Shown here: positions 1 through 10,371 of the stretch, piece after piece | Position numbering within the stretch: the stretch's first letter is position 1 | Layout of the letters: each line of letters opens with the position of its first letter | DNA from: Fragilaria crotonensis | Taxonomy: Eukaryota; Bacillariophyta; Fragilariophyceae; Fragilariales; Fragilariaceae | Direction of reading: 5' to 3' | DNA: 43,370 nucleotides | Assembly (NCBI GenBank): GCA_022925895.1 | Contig: JAKSYS010000535.1 | Coordinates: forward strand, 1-43,370 | The notes under the pieces: model-generated | Told to the model about the DNA's origin: nothing | Database searches by the model: none | The model's input: the letters and a program-made list of their open reading frames with translations, nothing else | Program-made: the position numbers and the translations under genes

Positions 1-632
1 ACCTCCATCTGGAAATCTGCTGTCCACCGTTTTATAAATGTGAGTTTGATGACAGGGACACAGGGACCCCCCATGTCATATCTTGGCAATATCCTGAAAT
101 GCATCTCAGACGTTCGTTCCATGAGGAAAAACATATAAGCCCCTGGATGCCGTTGCAGAACAGTCACACCGTCATGATGATCTAATTGTGTACTATGACG
201 ACACACTTTTAGTACCCGAGTAGTAGCGTTATGTTGATGTCCTAAAACAGACCTAGGTTGTAAACGTTTTCGTAAAATGCTTATAGCTCTCAGCATATCG
301 TTTAAGTCCTCAACTTCCTACGCTGCAAACCTTCGTATAAATTGGATATAGCTCCAGAACTTCAATCCTGGTGTCAAATGCCCACAGATGCGTTCGCTAT
401 AGTTGACGATTAAAACTATAAACGTACTACTCTCTAATACTGAACTATTGATGTCGCTGTCCCGACTGGATTTGTCGTACAACATGTTCTTTACAGTGTA
501 TTGAAGGAACGTTGTCCTCGTGCGTGGCAGCCATCGAAATCCACCTGAGTCCAAGACCGAAAGTGACCATCCACAATTTCTGCTCTAATCCAGCTGCCAG
601 CAGCCAATTCTGACTATTGTTGACTTGCAACG
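1..632. other. Left-edge spacer without a supported gene
   Basis: Both strands carry only short overlapping open frames on the minus strand between about 318 and 639. Neither has a recognisable motif, and their composition does not suggest coding. I see no tRNA, repeat or transposon end here. Confidence 0.5.
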
Positions 633-1049
633 ATGCCATTCTCCAACAGCAACCAACACGACCAGTACAAGGAGGATGACCAAGACATTACATTACCAAC
701 GGATCGCGAGGGGCGCAATACTGTGATTGAGGAATCTTTCGTTGCAGGTCCTGCTAGTTTGCGTTTTTCCGGACCTGCGAGTTTGCATTTCGTCGAGGCA
801 GCATCAACATCGCTCAGACGTCAAGGTCTAGAGTACCTTCCTGGACAGTTCTCGTCGCGTGATAATGGTCCTCCTCATATCCCGCGTACTCCTGAAGAAG
901 AGAGGCGATTTCTGCTCTCCGTCCTACAGGAGGCACTTCATCTATGTAGAGACGATGACACCTTTCAGTCGGGGCCTCCACAGCATCCTCGCGGGACTAT
1001 ATCGCAGTCCGAAGCAACGGGCGAAGCAAAACAGAGAAAGCAGCAGTGA
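633..1049 (+). CDS. Small hypothetical protein, 138 aa
   Basis: This is an ATG-started open frame in a reasonable context (caacgATGcc). The protein is hydrophilic, with an acidic N-terminal part, a near-repeat GPASLRF / GPASLHF around residues 38-53, and a possible amphipathic helix PEEERRFLLSVLQEALHL around 87-104. It has no signal peptide or membrane segment and I do not recognise a family. It is convergent with the sulfotransferase gene, whose stop lies about 160 bp downstream. An overlapping frame reaches to 1167 and looks like a shadow. It could be a real lineage-specific gene or a chance frame. Confidence 0.35.
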   Translation: MPFSNSNQHDQYKEDDQDITLPTDREGRNTVIEESFVAGPASLRFSGPASLHFVEAASTSLRRQGLEYLPGQFSSRDNGPPHIPRTPEEERRFLLSVLQEALHLCRDDDTFQSGPPQHPRGTISQSEATGEAKQRKQQ

Positions 1050-1207
1050 ATGGGTATGCGTCAAGGGCAAGGAATGTCCGTCGACTAAAGAACTGCTTGT
1101 AACGACAATCCCTATTTTGCATTCTCAAATAATGGGTCTTGGGGTACCGACCCTACGTGCGAAGTAGAAACATGTCGACTAAAGCAGCAAGTAGATTGAA
1201 GTGGAGT

Positions 1208-2476
1208 CTAGTATCCAATTGTTTCAATCATGCTCTCAATCTCTTCTTCCATGCCGTCTATACACTCATAGCCACATCCTGAGTCTAGCCACAGGCAATC
1301 GGTGGCAGGGTCAGAGTGTTTCAAATAGGGTGCTCGAACGCCGCTGGCTGAGCACGGATAACGAAGACCTTGAGCGCATTTGGCGTTGACCAATTCCTGG
1401 GCCGCCTGGAATTGCAACAAGAGGCGATTGAATTGTCTCCGGCCAAGTCTATCAATGGTCATATCCAAGCTTTTCTCAGCGGCACGATAAAGCATCCAAT
1501 CTCCCGCTGAGACGTTCAAGTATAACGGTGATTGAAAGAACTTTTTCATTCCAGGTGATGTGAACGATGGAACTATGTAGACGCAGGTATTGTTGAAGGC
1601 TCCGTCGTCAAAATTGCCACTCGATTTCGCTTTGATGTACACAAGGTCAGACACCTTGAGTCGCAGCATCATCATGAGTACCACCAGGCACTCGTCCATA
1701 CGTTCCGTGATACCAATAAAGTTGTACCCTCGCATTATATCATTGGCAAGTTTGAGACGCAGTTGGCGCAGTCGATGCGCCTCGATCTGCAGCGGCTTGT
1801 AGGTATGTACGAAATGATCCTGTTCCTTGTCGTCAGTAGGTACCAGCGCAAGATCCTTCAGGTAATAATCTTGCAAATACGGCGCTTTCATGATGAATTT
1901 TTGGAAGTTCTCGTCGGATGGCTCCATTTTCATCCGAGAAACAAGGAAATGAAAGAACTGCGAACTGATTCGTTTCTGTGGATTCCGTATAATCGTAAAG
2001 AGAAAGGACTTTTGTGGGTCTCGGTCGACGAACTCCATGTACCTCGCTGGATAGTGATCGAACCGACTGTCACACATGACACTTTGGTTTTTCCGTCTGG
2101 CGATGTTGCGAGCGATTCGTAACACAATCCCACTCACGGTGGAGCTCCCTGTCTTCATTTCCTTGACAAACAGAATGCCCTCCGTGGTCGGCGACCTCGA
2201 CACGGCCGGTGTCGACCATTTCAGTGCGTCAGCCTTGCCGCATGGAAGAGGTAAGTTTTCTGGCCATGGAGGGAAGGCTCTTACAATAACCCCACTCAAG
2301 AGCTGCTCATGATTTGCGGTGTTGACGGACTGAAGTGGTGGGTCAAAACTACGTCTGTGGTGTTCATTGTCAGTACAGGTTATAAGCAATGAGAGTTGCC
2401 GCCACGATGACAACAAACCAGCCTGAATAACCAGGAATATGAATAGTAAGCTCAGAGTGTTCCCAGCGAGATACAT
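1208..2476 (-). CDS. PAPS-dependent sulfotransferase, Gal-3-O-sulfotransferase-like
   Basis: This is predicted to be a Golgi type II membrane enzyme that moves sulfate from PAPS to a glycan or similar acceptor. The 422-aa product starts with a hydrophobic anchor (about residues 7-23), followed by a lumenal domain. The 5'-phosphosulfate loop is seen at about 102-114 (LFVKEMKTGSSTV, with the K-T-G-S-S-T core typical of the galactose-3-O-sulfotransferase group). The 3'-phosphate-binding strand is at about 159-172 (FLFTIIRNPQKRIS, with R and S). N-glycosylation sequons (NQS, NNT, NVS) and several C-terminal cysteines fit a lumenal protein. The frame is intact and a single exon. Diatoms make sulfated polysaccharides, which fits, but the acceptor cannot be told from sequence. 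The gene is divergent from the RAD51C-like gene. Confidence 0.75.
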   Translation of the reverse strand: MYLAGNTLSLLFIFLVIQAGLLSSWRQLSLLITCTDNEHHRRSFDPPLQSVNTANHEQLLSGVIVRAFPPWPENLPLPCGKADALKWSTPAVSRSPTTEGILFVKEMKTGSSTVSGIVLRIARNIARRKNQSVMCDSRFDHYPARYMEFVDRDPQKSFLFTIIRNPQKRISSQFFHFLVSRMKMEPSDENFQKFIMKAPYLQDYYLKDLALVPTDDKEQDHFVHTYKPLQIEAHRLRQLRLKLANDIMRGYNFIGITERMDECLVVLMMMLRLKVSDLVYIKAKSSGNFDDGAFNNTCVYIVPSFTSPGMKKFFQSPLYLNVSAGDWMLYRAAEKSLDMTIDRLGRRQFNRLLLQFQAAQELVNAKCAQGLRYPCSASGVRAPYLKHSDPATDCLWLDSGCGYECIDGMEEEIESMIETIGY

Positions 2477-2931
2477 CTGTACTCAGTGACATGAATTGCG
2501 GCTGATGGTGTTTTTTTATTGAGGTTTTCAATTTCTCATCACAGTGATGCCGTTGGATGGGCAATGAAAGACAGAGGAGCCAAAAGCGTTAAATCATCGT
2601 TAATTTGTATAAGGGAATTTCCGTGTTATATCGTTCGCATGTATAGCATGTACATGTGTACGACGGTACCAGGTATCCTACACAGGGCTCGGTAGGTGCG
2701 GAATCTGGTATACAGTACTAGTACAGTTTACTACAGTACCAGTTGTCCGATTAGCAGATGACGCCCACGTGCACACATATAACAATATGCCTATTACCTC
2801 GCCGCCGCGCATTGAAATCACAGTTCGTTCCCACACACAACTCTCCCTAACCCGAAGATATCTGATACAAACCTGAAGTCCGCGGTTGCCACCAACCACA
2901 AACAATCGGATCGGAGAAGACCCTGCTTGCC
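2477..2931. promoter_or_regulatory. Shared divergent promoter region, sulfotransferase / RAD51C-like
   Basis: This 455-bp spacer lies between two divergent starts, so it must hold both promoters. It contains several GTAC-type words (gtaccagg, agtactagtacag, cagtaccagttg) also found in other spacers of the window. I see no convincing TATA box and cannot define single sites. Confidence 0.4.
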
Positions 2932-4016
2932 ATGTCTGCAACAATACCCCTGTCGCATCTTCCCTTGCGTCCCTCAAGTCTTGCTCTCCTGCAGCAGAGA
3001 GGGTTCACTACGTTGAAAGAGATCGAGGAATCCAAGGCCAATGGCGGTTTGTCAAATCTGGCGCAAGAACTCCAGATCACGCTAGTCGAGGCTGCAGCAT
3101 TGGTACGAGAACTTCAGACAGCATCTTCGACAACCGCCGCTCCAGCGACGGCAACCGCGCTATCTATTCTCCAGTCGCAGTCAACACGATCTATCGTTAC
3201 GTTCTCCAAGTCCTTGGATGAAATGCTCGGCGGTGGGGTTAGCATTGGGGAAGTAACAGAGATTTGTGGTTTGCCTGGGGCGGGCAAGACGCAGTTGGCA
3301 ATGCAGTTGTGTGTCAATGCCAACCTTCCACATCAAGTTGGTGGTACCTGCGGACAAGCTGTGTACATCGATACGGAAGGCTCATTCAGTCCAGAACGAT
3401 GCCAAAGCATGGCGGAGGGGTTGGTCCGACATGTACATAAATCCACTCGAGGTCGAGCAGAAATTCCCGATTGGTTTGAACCCGATGCCATCCTCGATGG
3501 CATACACGTCTTTCGAGTCTATGACGAACCGACACAAATGGCAACGCTAGAAGCTTTGCCTCGATTTTGGAACAACACCAGAACCCACCGTCAAGACCGA
3601 TACGGCTAATCGTGCTAGACTCTGTTGCCTTTCATTTCCGAGCTACGACAACGGACTATTCGGGACGCTCGCGAGCTCTATCCAAAGTGGCGTCTCTCTT
3701 GTCCGATATGGCGTCGAAATACCAACTTGCAACTCTCGTTGTGAATCAAATGACGACCAAGGTGAACGGCGATTCCAGCGAAGTTGTTCCCGCCTTGGGA
3801 GAATCATGGGCTCACGCTGTCACGACGCGGCTGATTGCAGAACAACCTAATCCACAAGAATCTACGCGAATATGTCGTCTCGTCAAAAGTCCACACAAGC
3901 CCTGCAGTGTGGCACATTTCGACGTGCGCGAAGTTGGTATACGCGACGTGCAGCAACATGGGGAATCCGATCGAAAGGAAAATCAAGATGGTAAGCGACA
4001 ACGAACGTGCGCTTGA
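2932..4016 (+). CDS. RAD51C: RAD51C-like recombinase paralogue with an apparent 1-nt frameshift
   Basis: Proteins of this family form RAD51-paralogue complexes that act in homologous recombination repair in the nucleus. The first frame has an N-terminal helix-hairpin-like segment (about residues 10-35) and the RecA core starting FSKSLDEMLGGGVSIGEVTEICG, with Walker A GLPGAGKTQ at 113-121 and the YIDTEGSF strand. The second frame continues with Walker B (LIVLDSV), VVNQMTTKV, the GESWAH segment and a C-terminal GIRDV. The two frames meet at about 3564-3568 in the run cgaTTTTgg; one extra T would join them without loss, giving 361 aa, a normal RAD51C length. No GT-AG intron fits there. Either the assembly lost a base or the gene carries a real frameshift. 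XRCC3 or another paralogue is possible, but RAD51C fits better. Confidence 0.75.
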
Positions 4017-4109
4017 AAAACAAGGAGGTAGAACCATGCTGATGGGGGAGGGGCGCTATAAGCACTGCGTTGTCGATTAAGAAGCATAATACTTTTATCC
4101 TTTGTTATG

Positions 4110-7100
4110 CTATCTTGCACGTCGAGAATGGACAGTAAAGGCTATTACTCCAATGGCCGCTGCAGTCAATCCCATGCGCACTGGCGTTGGGGATGGTAAA
4201 TAACGCAGGATTGGGTTTGGACGCACAACTGTGTTATCAAAGGCCTTGAGACTTCCTCGCAGTTTCACGAGATCTGATGTACTATCAACCACCACATTTG
4301 TCGTGGAAGTCGCTCTCATCCTGGCTGCCAGCTCGTCCAACGGAAAGGTGCTACCGTACACCATGGAGGTGACTCGGGATCGATTGGAACTTAGGACCAC
4401 GCGGTCCCACGTGGACACTAAGTCCTCGCGCTCCAGGGATTGTATGGCAGCAGCGAGGTCTCGCACCGAGTTCCACGGAATGTCAGAATCACGACCGCCG
4501 GCCCGGAGAACCTCGGGCCCGAATCGATGGATTTTACTGAAGTGGATTGAGGATTCAGTGGCGAGCTTCTGGATGGGCTTGAGTAGGGTGGTGCTCAAAG
4601 CGGAAGCATGATCATGAATCTGGGACTCCGGCATTTTGAGAAGAGACGCGCGGAAGTCGGTCAAGAAATCGTCGATTCTTGTCGCAACGTCAGTAGGGGA
4701 AAGCTTGCGGCTCAAGACGTTGATTGCAATAAAGTCAACAGCAGTTGTAGTTGCATTCGACTGCGCAAAGTCAACATCGTAATAGCTCTGCACAACGTAA
4801 CCAAGCTGCTGCTTGGTCCTTAAAGTATTAAAGAGCGGTTCGCGAAGCATGTGGCAAAGTAGTCGAATCGAAGCGGTGCTCTGCAAGCTCTCCGGACACG
4901 AAAGACCTACGCCTCGAAAGGCAGGGATTTGAGACTGAAAGGTCATAAGCACAGCCCCATTCTCTTCGTGAGGATTCTTGGAAGCAAAATGTAACTCCAC
5001 GGACTTGCCAAGAGGCAATCGCCTCGTGTCAGAACCATACAGTCGGATTTGCGTTGAAGCATTAGGTGGCTTTGAACGTCCGAGGACGTGAGTCACCATC
5101 GCGAAGAAGTCAGTGGCTGACTTCTCTGAGACATTACCGGTGAAGAAACAATCAACCTCGAATTCAGTACTTTGGACAAGACGTCGATGATGCTCCTTGA
5201 TAGAATCGAGCGAGGCGTTTTTGGCGAAGTCAAGAGAGACATCAATCACTGTCTGTTTCTGAGAGAAGAGAAGATTCTGGTAATGCAACGCATGTGAATC
5301 AGCGCGGCGCGAGGATAAGTAGGTCGACAGGTTACGAACTGTTCGATCCTTAGTTGTCTCAACATAAGATTCACTAACGAAGTCACCATCGAGGAAATCC
5401 CGAAGAACTTTGATAGCCAGGTCAGGAAGGCGATCGGAGAAGCCTGTGCATGATAGCCGAATGCCCGATGAGGACGCAGAGAGGGACCAATGCAGACCTG
5501 CCAAAGTGGCATCATAAGTCTCCTGCGCCAGAGCTTGCGCGAAAACCGATGACAACAAGCTCGAATGGATGGAAGCTTCGGGATCAAACTCCCATTCATC
5601 GCCTTTCAACGAATGTTGGACAGAAGCATGTCTTATGAATACGTCAAGCGACGACTTCGGCAAGGCGTAGCGATCATCCAAGCGATGCCAAAGTCTGCCT
5701 ATGCCGTTTGTGAATAGGAGAGTCGGCGGGTCGATTTCTTTCTCAATGCGCGGACCTTGCTTGGCTTCGTCTGGTAATTCATCAACAAGTTCAAGGCTAC
5801 GAGGAATGAAGCGATTGAAGCTTGGTAGATGCAAACGTGAAGGATCCAGCAACGCCGTTGGGGTCATTTCGTTCCAGCCGCTGCAATCCACAATGGGAAC
5901 GAGGTAGTATTCAATGCCATACCACGGTTCGACTTTCTTCCCAAACGCTCTACCAAAATGCGCAAAAAACTTGAGGGCTTCCATTTCTTCCCAGGCGGCT
6001 TCGCTGCACCTCTCGATAATGCAGTTTTCTGCCGTGAGGTACGACGCAAACTCCTGCGCAGCAGGCGCATCCTTGTCGACAAGTCTTCCGGCAGACTGGC
6101 AAAACTCTGTCCCATAGGCAACAATCGACTGCGCAAGATTCGGGGCGGTGTCGTACGCCTGGCCTGGCGAGGCATGGTTGAAATGAATTTCCGACAATTC
6201 TCTTGACTCCTCCCAGTGGCGTTGCAAGTCTGGCGCTCGAACAATGAGTCGACAATGCTCCAACAATAAGGCAATGATTGACTTCCATTCTTTCTCACCC
6301 TCCTCGGTCAAAGAGAGTTCAAGCTGAAAGACTGTCTGGTCAGGTCCAGATATTCGGGTGCCTGAGGAGAGTGAAGTAATAAGTCCAGCAGTCTGCAAGA
6401 CTGCAAACGAGCTGCCAGGGCCTTCATGCCCTAGTAGGTGACTGAGCAGATTTGTTGGATTACGATTGAAAAGATTTCGACAGGGAGGTACGGGGAAATT
6501 GAGCGTCAACTTGCGCATGGATTGAAGGGGCTTCACAGTTAGCAGGACAGGCCATTGATGATTTTGCAGCTCGGATGAAAAGGCAGGTCTGTATTCGGGG
6601 ACTGGTCTGCCAAAGACGTATTCTGGCATATCTGCCGCAGCGTCGATAATCATCATCTCTACCTCGCCGCTTGGATTTTCCAACTCTTTTCTAACAATCG
6701 CGCCAAAGCGCGGAACCATCCAATCTTGCAGCTGGTCCAAGGACTGAGGACCCACAATCACAACAGTCATGTTCTCTGGTTGGTAGTGATAACGATGGAA
6801 GGCCAAGAGCGCTGCTCTGATTTTTGCCGTATCTCCCGATTCCGCTGGTAGAGTCAAGGCATTTCCCGTCGTAAACTTTGAGTAATAGTGATCTGGATCA
6901 GCGAGTGCCTTGATAATCTGAAGCCTTCGTCTGCCATCGCTAGTTAGGTTCTTCGAGTTCTCAGAGTCCACAGCTTGTACCTCTCTAGCAGTACCTGACA
7001 AGCTGAAGAGGGGTGAAATAAAGAAGTTTGAAAAGATGTCCACCGCATGTTCTGCAAAAGGAGCCAAGACATCGAACTTGTACGTTGTCAGATGGAGCGA

Positions 7101-7496
7101 GGTGGAAGCATTCGAGTGCCCACCGTGGCTTGAAAGGTACTTTTTGTACTCATTTTCACCTGGATACTTCTCACTCCCTAAAAAGCACATATGCTCGCAG
7201 AAATGAGCCAATCCACTCATCTCTCTGGGATCCGCTGCAGCGCCAACGGCAACAGCACACGACATGGCTGTTGTTTTCGATTCCTTGTCGTTCACAACCA
7301 TACAAGTGACGCCATTCTGCAATCGCAAGGCTCTATACTCTCGCCAATCAGACTTTCCCTTCTTTGCAGGCGGGAGGATCTCGATCGACGGCTGAAGTTC
7401 CGTCATTGCCTTGTCTTTGTTCGTTGTCCTGCACTCGAAAAATGCCATATTCTTCCACCGTTGTACGGAGTAATTGCAGCGTACTCCAAACTTCAA
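4110..7496 (-). CDS. Insulin-degrading-enzyme-type M16 zinc metalloprotease with C-terminal membrane anchor
   Basis: This is a pitrilysin-family (M16A) peptidase that would cut small peptides inside a closed chamber. The 1128-aa product is slightly longer than typical IDE (about 1000 aa). The inverted zinc motif H-F-C-E-H lies at residues 98-102 (H98, E101, H102), inside the family block GLAHFCEHMCFLGSEKYPGE. The third ligand is predicted as E179 in REVQAVDSEN, at the same 77-residue spacing as in human IDE. The later block FNTLRTKQQLGYVVQSY is the typical IDE substrate-binding region. The C terminus is unusual: a hydrophobic stretch at about 1104-1121 (GLTAAAIGVIAFTV) ends in HSRRAR, which looks like a tail anchor. 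Starts at M17 or M31 are possible. It is a single exon with an intact frame and is convergent with the RAD51C-like gene. Confidence 0.9.
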   Translation of the reverse strand: MKFGVRCNYSVQRWKNMAFFECRTTNKDKAMTELQPSIEILPPAKKGKSDWREYRALRLQNGVTCMVVNDKESKTTAMSCAVAVGAAADPREMSGLAHFCEHMCFLGSEKYPGENEYKKYLSSHGGHSNASTSLHLTTYKFDVLAPFAEHAVDIFSNFFISPLFSLSGTAREVQAVDSENSKNLTSDGRRRLQIIKALADPDHYYSKFTTGNALTLPAESGDTAKIRAALLAFHRYHYQPENMTVVIVGPQSLDQLQDWMVPRFGAIVRKELENPSGEVEMMIIDAAADMPEYVFGRPVPEYRPAFSSELQNHQWPVLLTVKPLQSMRKLTLNFPVPPCRNLFNRNPTNLLSHLLGHEGPGSSFAVLQTAGLITSLSSGTRISGPDQTVFQLELSLTEEGEKEWKSIIALLLEHCRLIVRAPDLQRHWEESRELSEIHFNHASPGQAYDTAPNLAQSIVAYGTEFCQSAGRLVDKDAPAAQEFASYLTAENCIIERCSEAAWEEMEALKFFAHFGRAFGKKVEPWYGIEYYLVPIVDCSGWNEMTPTALLDPSRLHLPSFNRFIPRSLELVDELPDEAKQGPRIEKEIDPPTLLFTNGIGRLWHRLDDRYALPKSSLDVFIRHASVQHSLKGDEWEFDPEASIHSSLLSSVFAQALAQETYDATLAGLHWSLSASSSGIRLSCTGFSDRLPDLAIKVLRDFLDGDFVSESYVETTKDRTVRNLSTYLSSRRADSHALHYQNLLFSQKQTVIDVSLDFAKNASLDSIKEHHRRLVQSTEFEVDCFFTGNVSEKSATDFFAMVTHVLGRSKPPNASTQIRLYGSDTRRLPLGKSVELHFASKNPHEENGAVLMTFQSQIPAFRGVGLSCPESLQSTASIRLLCHMLREPLFNTLRTKQQLGYVVQSYYDVDFAQSNATTTAVDFIAINVLSRKLSPTDVATRIDDFLTDFRASLLKMPESQIHDHASALSTTLLKPIQKLATESSIHFSKIHRFGPEVLRAGGRDSDIPWNSVRDLAAAIQSLEREDLVSTWDRVVLSSNRSRVTSMVYGSTFPLDELAARMRATSTTNVVVDSTSDLVKLRGSLKAFDNTVVRPNPILRYLPSPTPVRMGLTAAAIGVIAFTVHSRRAR

Positions 7497-7988
7497 TACG
7501 AGCCCTCTTGTAGTTGAGGGTTAACATCGCGTACGTACTGCACCTTTGTATCGTTCGGTAGTACTACAGTACTCAAGTATTCGAAATACAGTGCGAACCG
7601 AAGTGACTTTGCTAGACGATCGTTTCAACGGTGCGACCGTACTAAAGTAGTTTCTACAAGCTTCCAGTACGAAAACGTTCGGTAGTCCCGGGTCCCGGGT
7701 CCCCGCTTTCGGAATTCCGGGCGTGAACGAGTGACCCGAACCGGAGCGCACGTGGATTTTTCTGCGTACTCCACCAGTACCAGGCACCGTGGCCAATCAC
7801 ATAGCCAGGAATCCCTTCACTCACCTGAAAATGTCACAACATTGTGATGCGGCGACTTGACATCCCTGTCATCGATCAGAAAACCAGAACATCATCCTAC
7901 TCAAGTCCTTGGTACAACCACTGTACTGAAACGGTTCCTGCCAATCCTATTCTCCTTTAACAACATTGCCAACCGACATTTTTATATC
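7497..7988. promoter_or_regulatory. Divergent spacer, M16 protease / thioredoxin
   Basis: About 490 bp separate two divergent genes. The spacer has GTAC-type words (agtactacagtactcaagta) and a short direct repeat gtcccgggtcccgggtcccc near 7686. The open frame at 7521-7796 (-) has no protein-like features and is not called. Confidence 0.4.
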
Positions 7989-8543
7989 ATGAGTCGAAAA
8001 GCCTTGAGACTATTGACACTGACGGTGTTGGTGCTGAGCCACAGCAACAGCCCAACAACTGGACTGGTAGTTGAGGGGTTCCAATTGTCCATGAATCGAA
8101 AACTTCCCACAAACTGTCATACGGCGGCGACTAACATGCGTGGTCGGCTGGGACATTTACGACCCCGACTGTGGGGTGCTGCTGTGGAGATTGAAGCCTC
8201 GTCGCCAACATCCCTCAAGGCGGCCATGAAATTCAAAAACTTTGAAGAAATGTTGCTCAATTTTGGTAGCTCCTTGGTGGTAGTTTCCTTCTCCACTGAC
8301 CTGTGTGGGCCCTGTCGATTGATGAAGAAGGAGCTCTCTCGAATATCATCAAACATTGGAGACGGGGTTAAAGTCTTTTCCGTTGATACAGACAAGTTTC
8401 CCAAGCTTGGTGCTCGATACAATATCTCAGTTCTCCCGACCTTGGTCGTCTTTAAGGAAGGACAGATCCAGGATCGCATTGAAGGCATAGGGAAGGCACA
8501 TTCGGTAGAGGAGAGAATTAGAGGCCTGCTAAATTCTGATTGA
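7989..8543 (+). CDS. Thioredoxin-domain protein with N-terminal targeting sequence
   Basis: This would be a dithiol-disulfide exchange protein. I start it at the ATG at 7989, giving 184 aa; the longer frame from 7857 would bury the targeting peptide. Residues 1-30 look like a signal peptide (SRKALRLLTLTVLVLSH). A segment VVEGFQLS follows, where the F may mark the plastid-type cleavage point of diatom bipartite signals, and then a Ser/Thr/Arg-rich stretch. The thioredoxin domain covers about residues 75-184, with active site C106-G-P-C109, the VLPTL cis-proline strand and a closing helix. The CGPC redox site is intact. A plastid thioredoxin is the likeliest reading; ER or secretory location is the alternative. 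It is convergent with adenylosuccinate lyase. Confidence 0.8.
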   Translation: MSRKALRLLTLTVLVLSHSNSPTTGLVVEGFQLSMNRKLPTNCHTAATNMRGRLGHLRPRLWGAAVEIEASSPTSLKAAMKFKNFEEMLLNFGSSLVVVSFSTDLCGPCRLMKKELSRISSNIGDGVKVFSVDTDKFPKLGARYNISVLPTLVVFKEGQIQDRIEGIGKAHSVEERIRGLLNSD

Positions 8544-8800
8544 AGGCACTTTTTAAACAGGCCGAGTTGCTTGCATTTTCGTTTCTCATGCGATGTGCCG
8601 CGGTCGTGGTTGGATTTCATTTCATTCAATCGTTACATAATCCGATACTTGGTAATAGTACTTGGAGTTTAATACAACATCTTTTCATGACAACTACCGA
8701 CTTGAAGTGATCCGCTTTCCAGACGCCATCCTACAGCAAAGAATGAGACAGGTGCGAATCGAACCCATAAACTGAGTACCCTCACAGTACTTAGGAGTAT

Positions 8801-10371
8801 TTAGACATTTACGCCGTCGACAGACTCGATCGTCACCAATTCCTTGAATTTCTCCAGAATTGGGTCAATTTCATCGGCAATGAACTCATCGACTTGTTCG
8901 GGAGCACGACCGACAAATTGAGATGGTTCCATCAGCTGATCGAGCTTTGCGTGCACTGGCTTGAAGAGATCGTCGGATGCGATCCGTTCCAACAAATCGT
9001 TGGGCTTTCCTTCACCCTTGACAACAGCACCCGCCTCCATGGATTTGACACGAATTGCCTCGTGCAATTCTTGACGATCGCCACCGGCCTTGACACCTGA
9101 GGAAAAATTAATCGAGGATAAGACAAGAAACACAGCATGATACGCAAGCGCGATAAGGTGAACTCACATTCCATGATAATGTTCTCAGTTGCCATGAAGG
9201 GTAGCTCCGCCATAACATGGGACCTGACAACATTAGGCCAGACGTGCAGACCGTCCGCAATGTTTATCAAGAGATTAAGGACAACATCAGTCCCCAAGAA
9301 CCCTTCGGGGAGAATGATACGTCGGATAGCAGAATCATCCAGGGTACGTTCAAACCACTGGGATGCATGAGTATTGGCAGCACCGGTCGGCAATCCCATG
9401 ATGTATCTTGCTAGGGAGCAAACACGCTCACTTCTCATAGGGTTACGCTTGTATGCCATGGCACTGGATCCGATTTGTGTCTTGGAGAATGGTTCCTCAA
9501 CCTCCTTGAGATTCGCCAGTAGACGAATGTCGCCGCACATCTTGTAGGCAGACTGTGCAATACCCGACAAGACACTTAAAACGTTATAATCGATCTTGCG
9601 AGTGTATGTTTGACCCGACACAGCAATAGCACGAGAGAACCCCATCAATTCACAAACACGCTTATTTAAAGCTTTGACCTTCTCGTGGTCTCCATCAAAC
9701 AGCTCCAAGAAACTGGCTTGCGTTCCTGTTGTGCCCTTGACTCCGCGCATCGGGAGGTCCTCGATTTCACGGTTGACACGTTCCAAATCCAAGACGAGAT
9801 CTTGCATCCAAAGAGTACAACGCTTACCAACAGTGGTTAATTGGGCAGGTTGGTAGTGGGTAAATCCCAAAGTAGGAAGGTCACGATACTTGACAGCGAA
9901 CTCCTTCAATGTAGCCAGGACTTGAACTAGCTTTCTCTGAATAAGTTTGAGAGCTTCACGGATCTGAATCAAGTCCGTATTATCTCCAACGTAACAAGAA
10001 GTCGCCCCAAGATGGATGATAGGCATTGCGGCTGGAGCTACTTCACCAAACGCATGGACATGTCCCATGACGTCGTGTCGAAACTCGGCTTCCTTCTTGT
10101 CGGCAAATTCAAAGTCAATGTCAAAAAGCTTGCTGCGCATCTCCTCAAGCTGCTCATCAGTGATCTCCAATCCCAACTCTTGTTCGGCAGTCGCCAACGC
10201 GGTCCAAAGTTTGCGCCACGTAGTGAACTTCATGGCCGGACTCCAGACGAAACTCATTTCTTTGGTTGCATACCGTTGTACCAGCGGATGCTCATACTTT
10301 TGATGGTCAGGCAAGGCACCTTCTGGAAATTCAGCAGCAGCTGCGAGGAACAAGTCGGCGTTAGAGGACAT
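8801..10371 (-). CDS. Adenylosuccinate lyase, two exons
   Basis: PurB/ADSL catalyses two fumarate-releasing steps in purine synthesis: SAICAR to AICAR and adenylosuccinate to AMP. Exon 1 is 9168-10371 and exon 2 is 8801-9096, separated by a 71-nt intron (9097-9167) with a GTGAGT donor and CAG acceptor. Splicing joins IIME-C-VKAGG without breaking the reading frame and gives 499 aa, normal for the eukaryotic enzyme. Visible blocks are [33 protein letters not shown], the [11 protein letters not shown] region and the fumarate-lyase signature [15 protein letters not shown]. That signature reads AYKRNP where many homologues have PYKRNP. Many ADSL proteins are cytosolic; no presequence is seen. The start at 10371 matches the family N terminus. 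Confidence 0.95.

Noticed and set aside
7521-7796. 91-aa minus-strand open frame between the M16 protease and thioredoxin
   Set aside because: It has no motif, a composition like the spacer, and lies within a divergent promoter region.
8735-8780. Possible tRNA on the minus strand (GGGTTCGATTCGCACC resembles a T-arm)
   Set aside because: The T-stem pairs at only 3 of 5 positions, no matching acceptor strand lies upstream, and the expected body would run into the adenylosuccinate lyase coding region.
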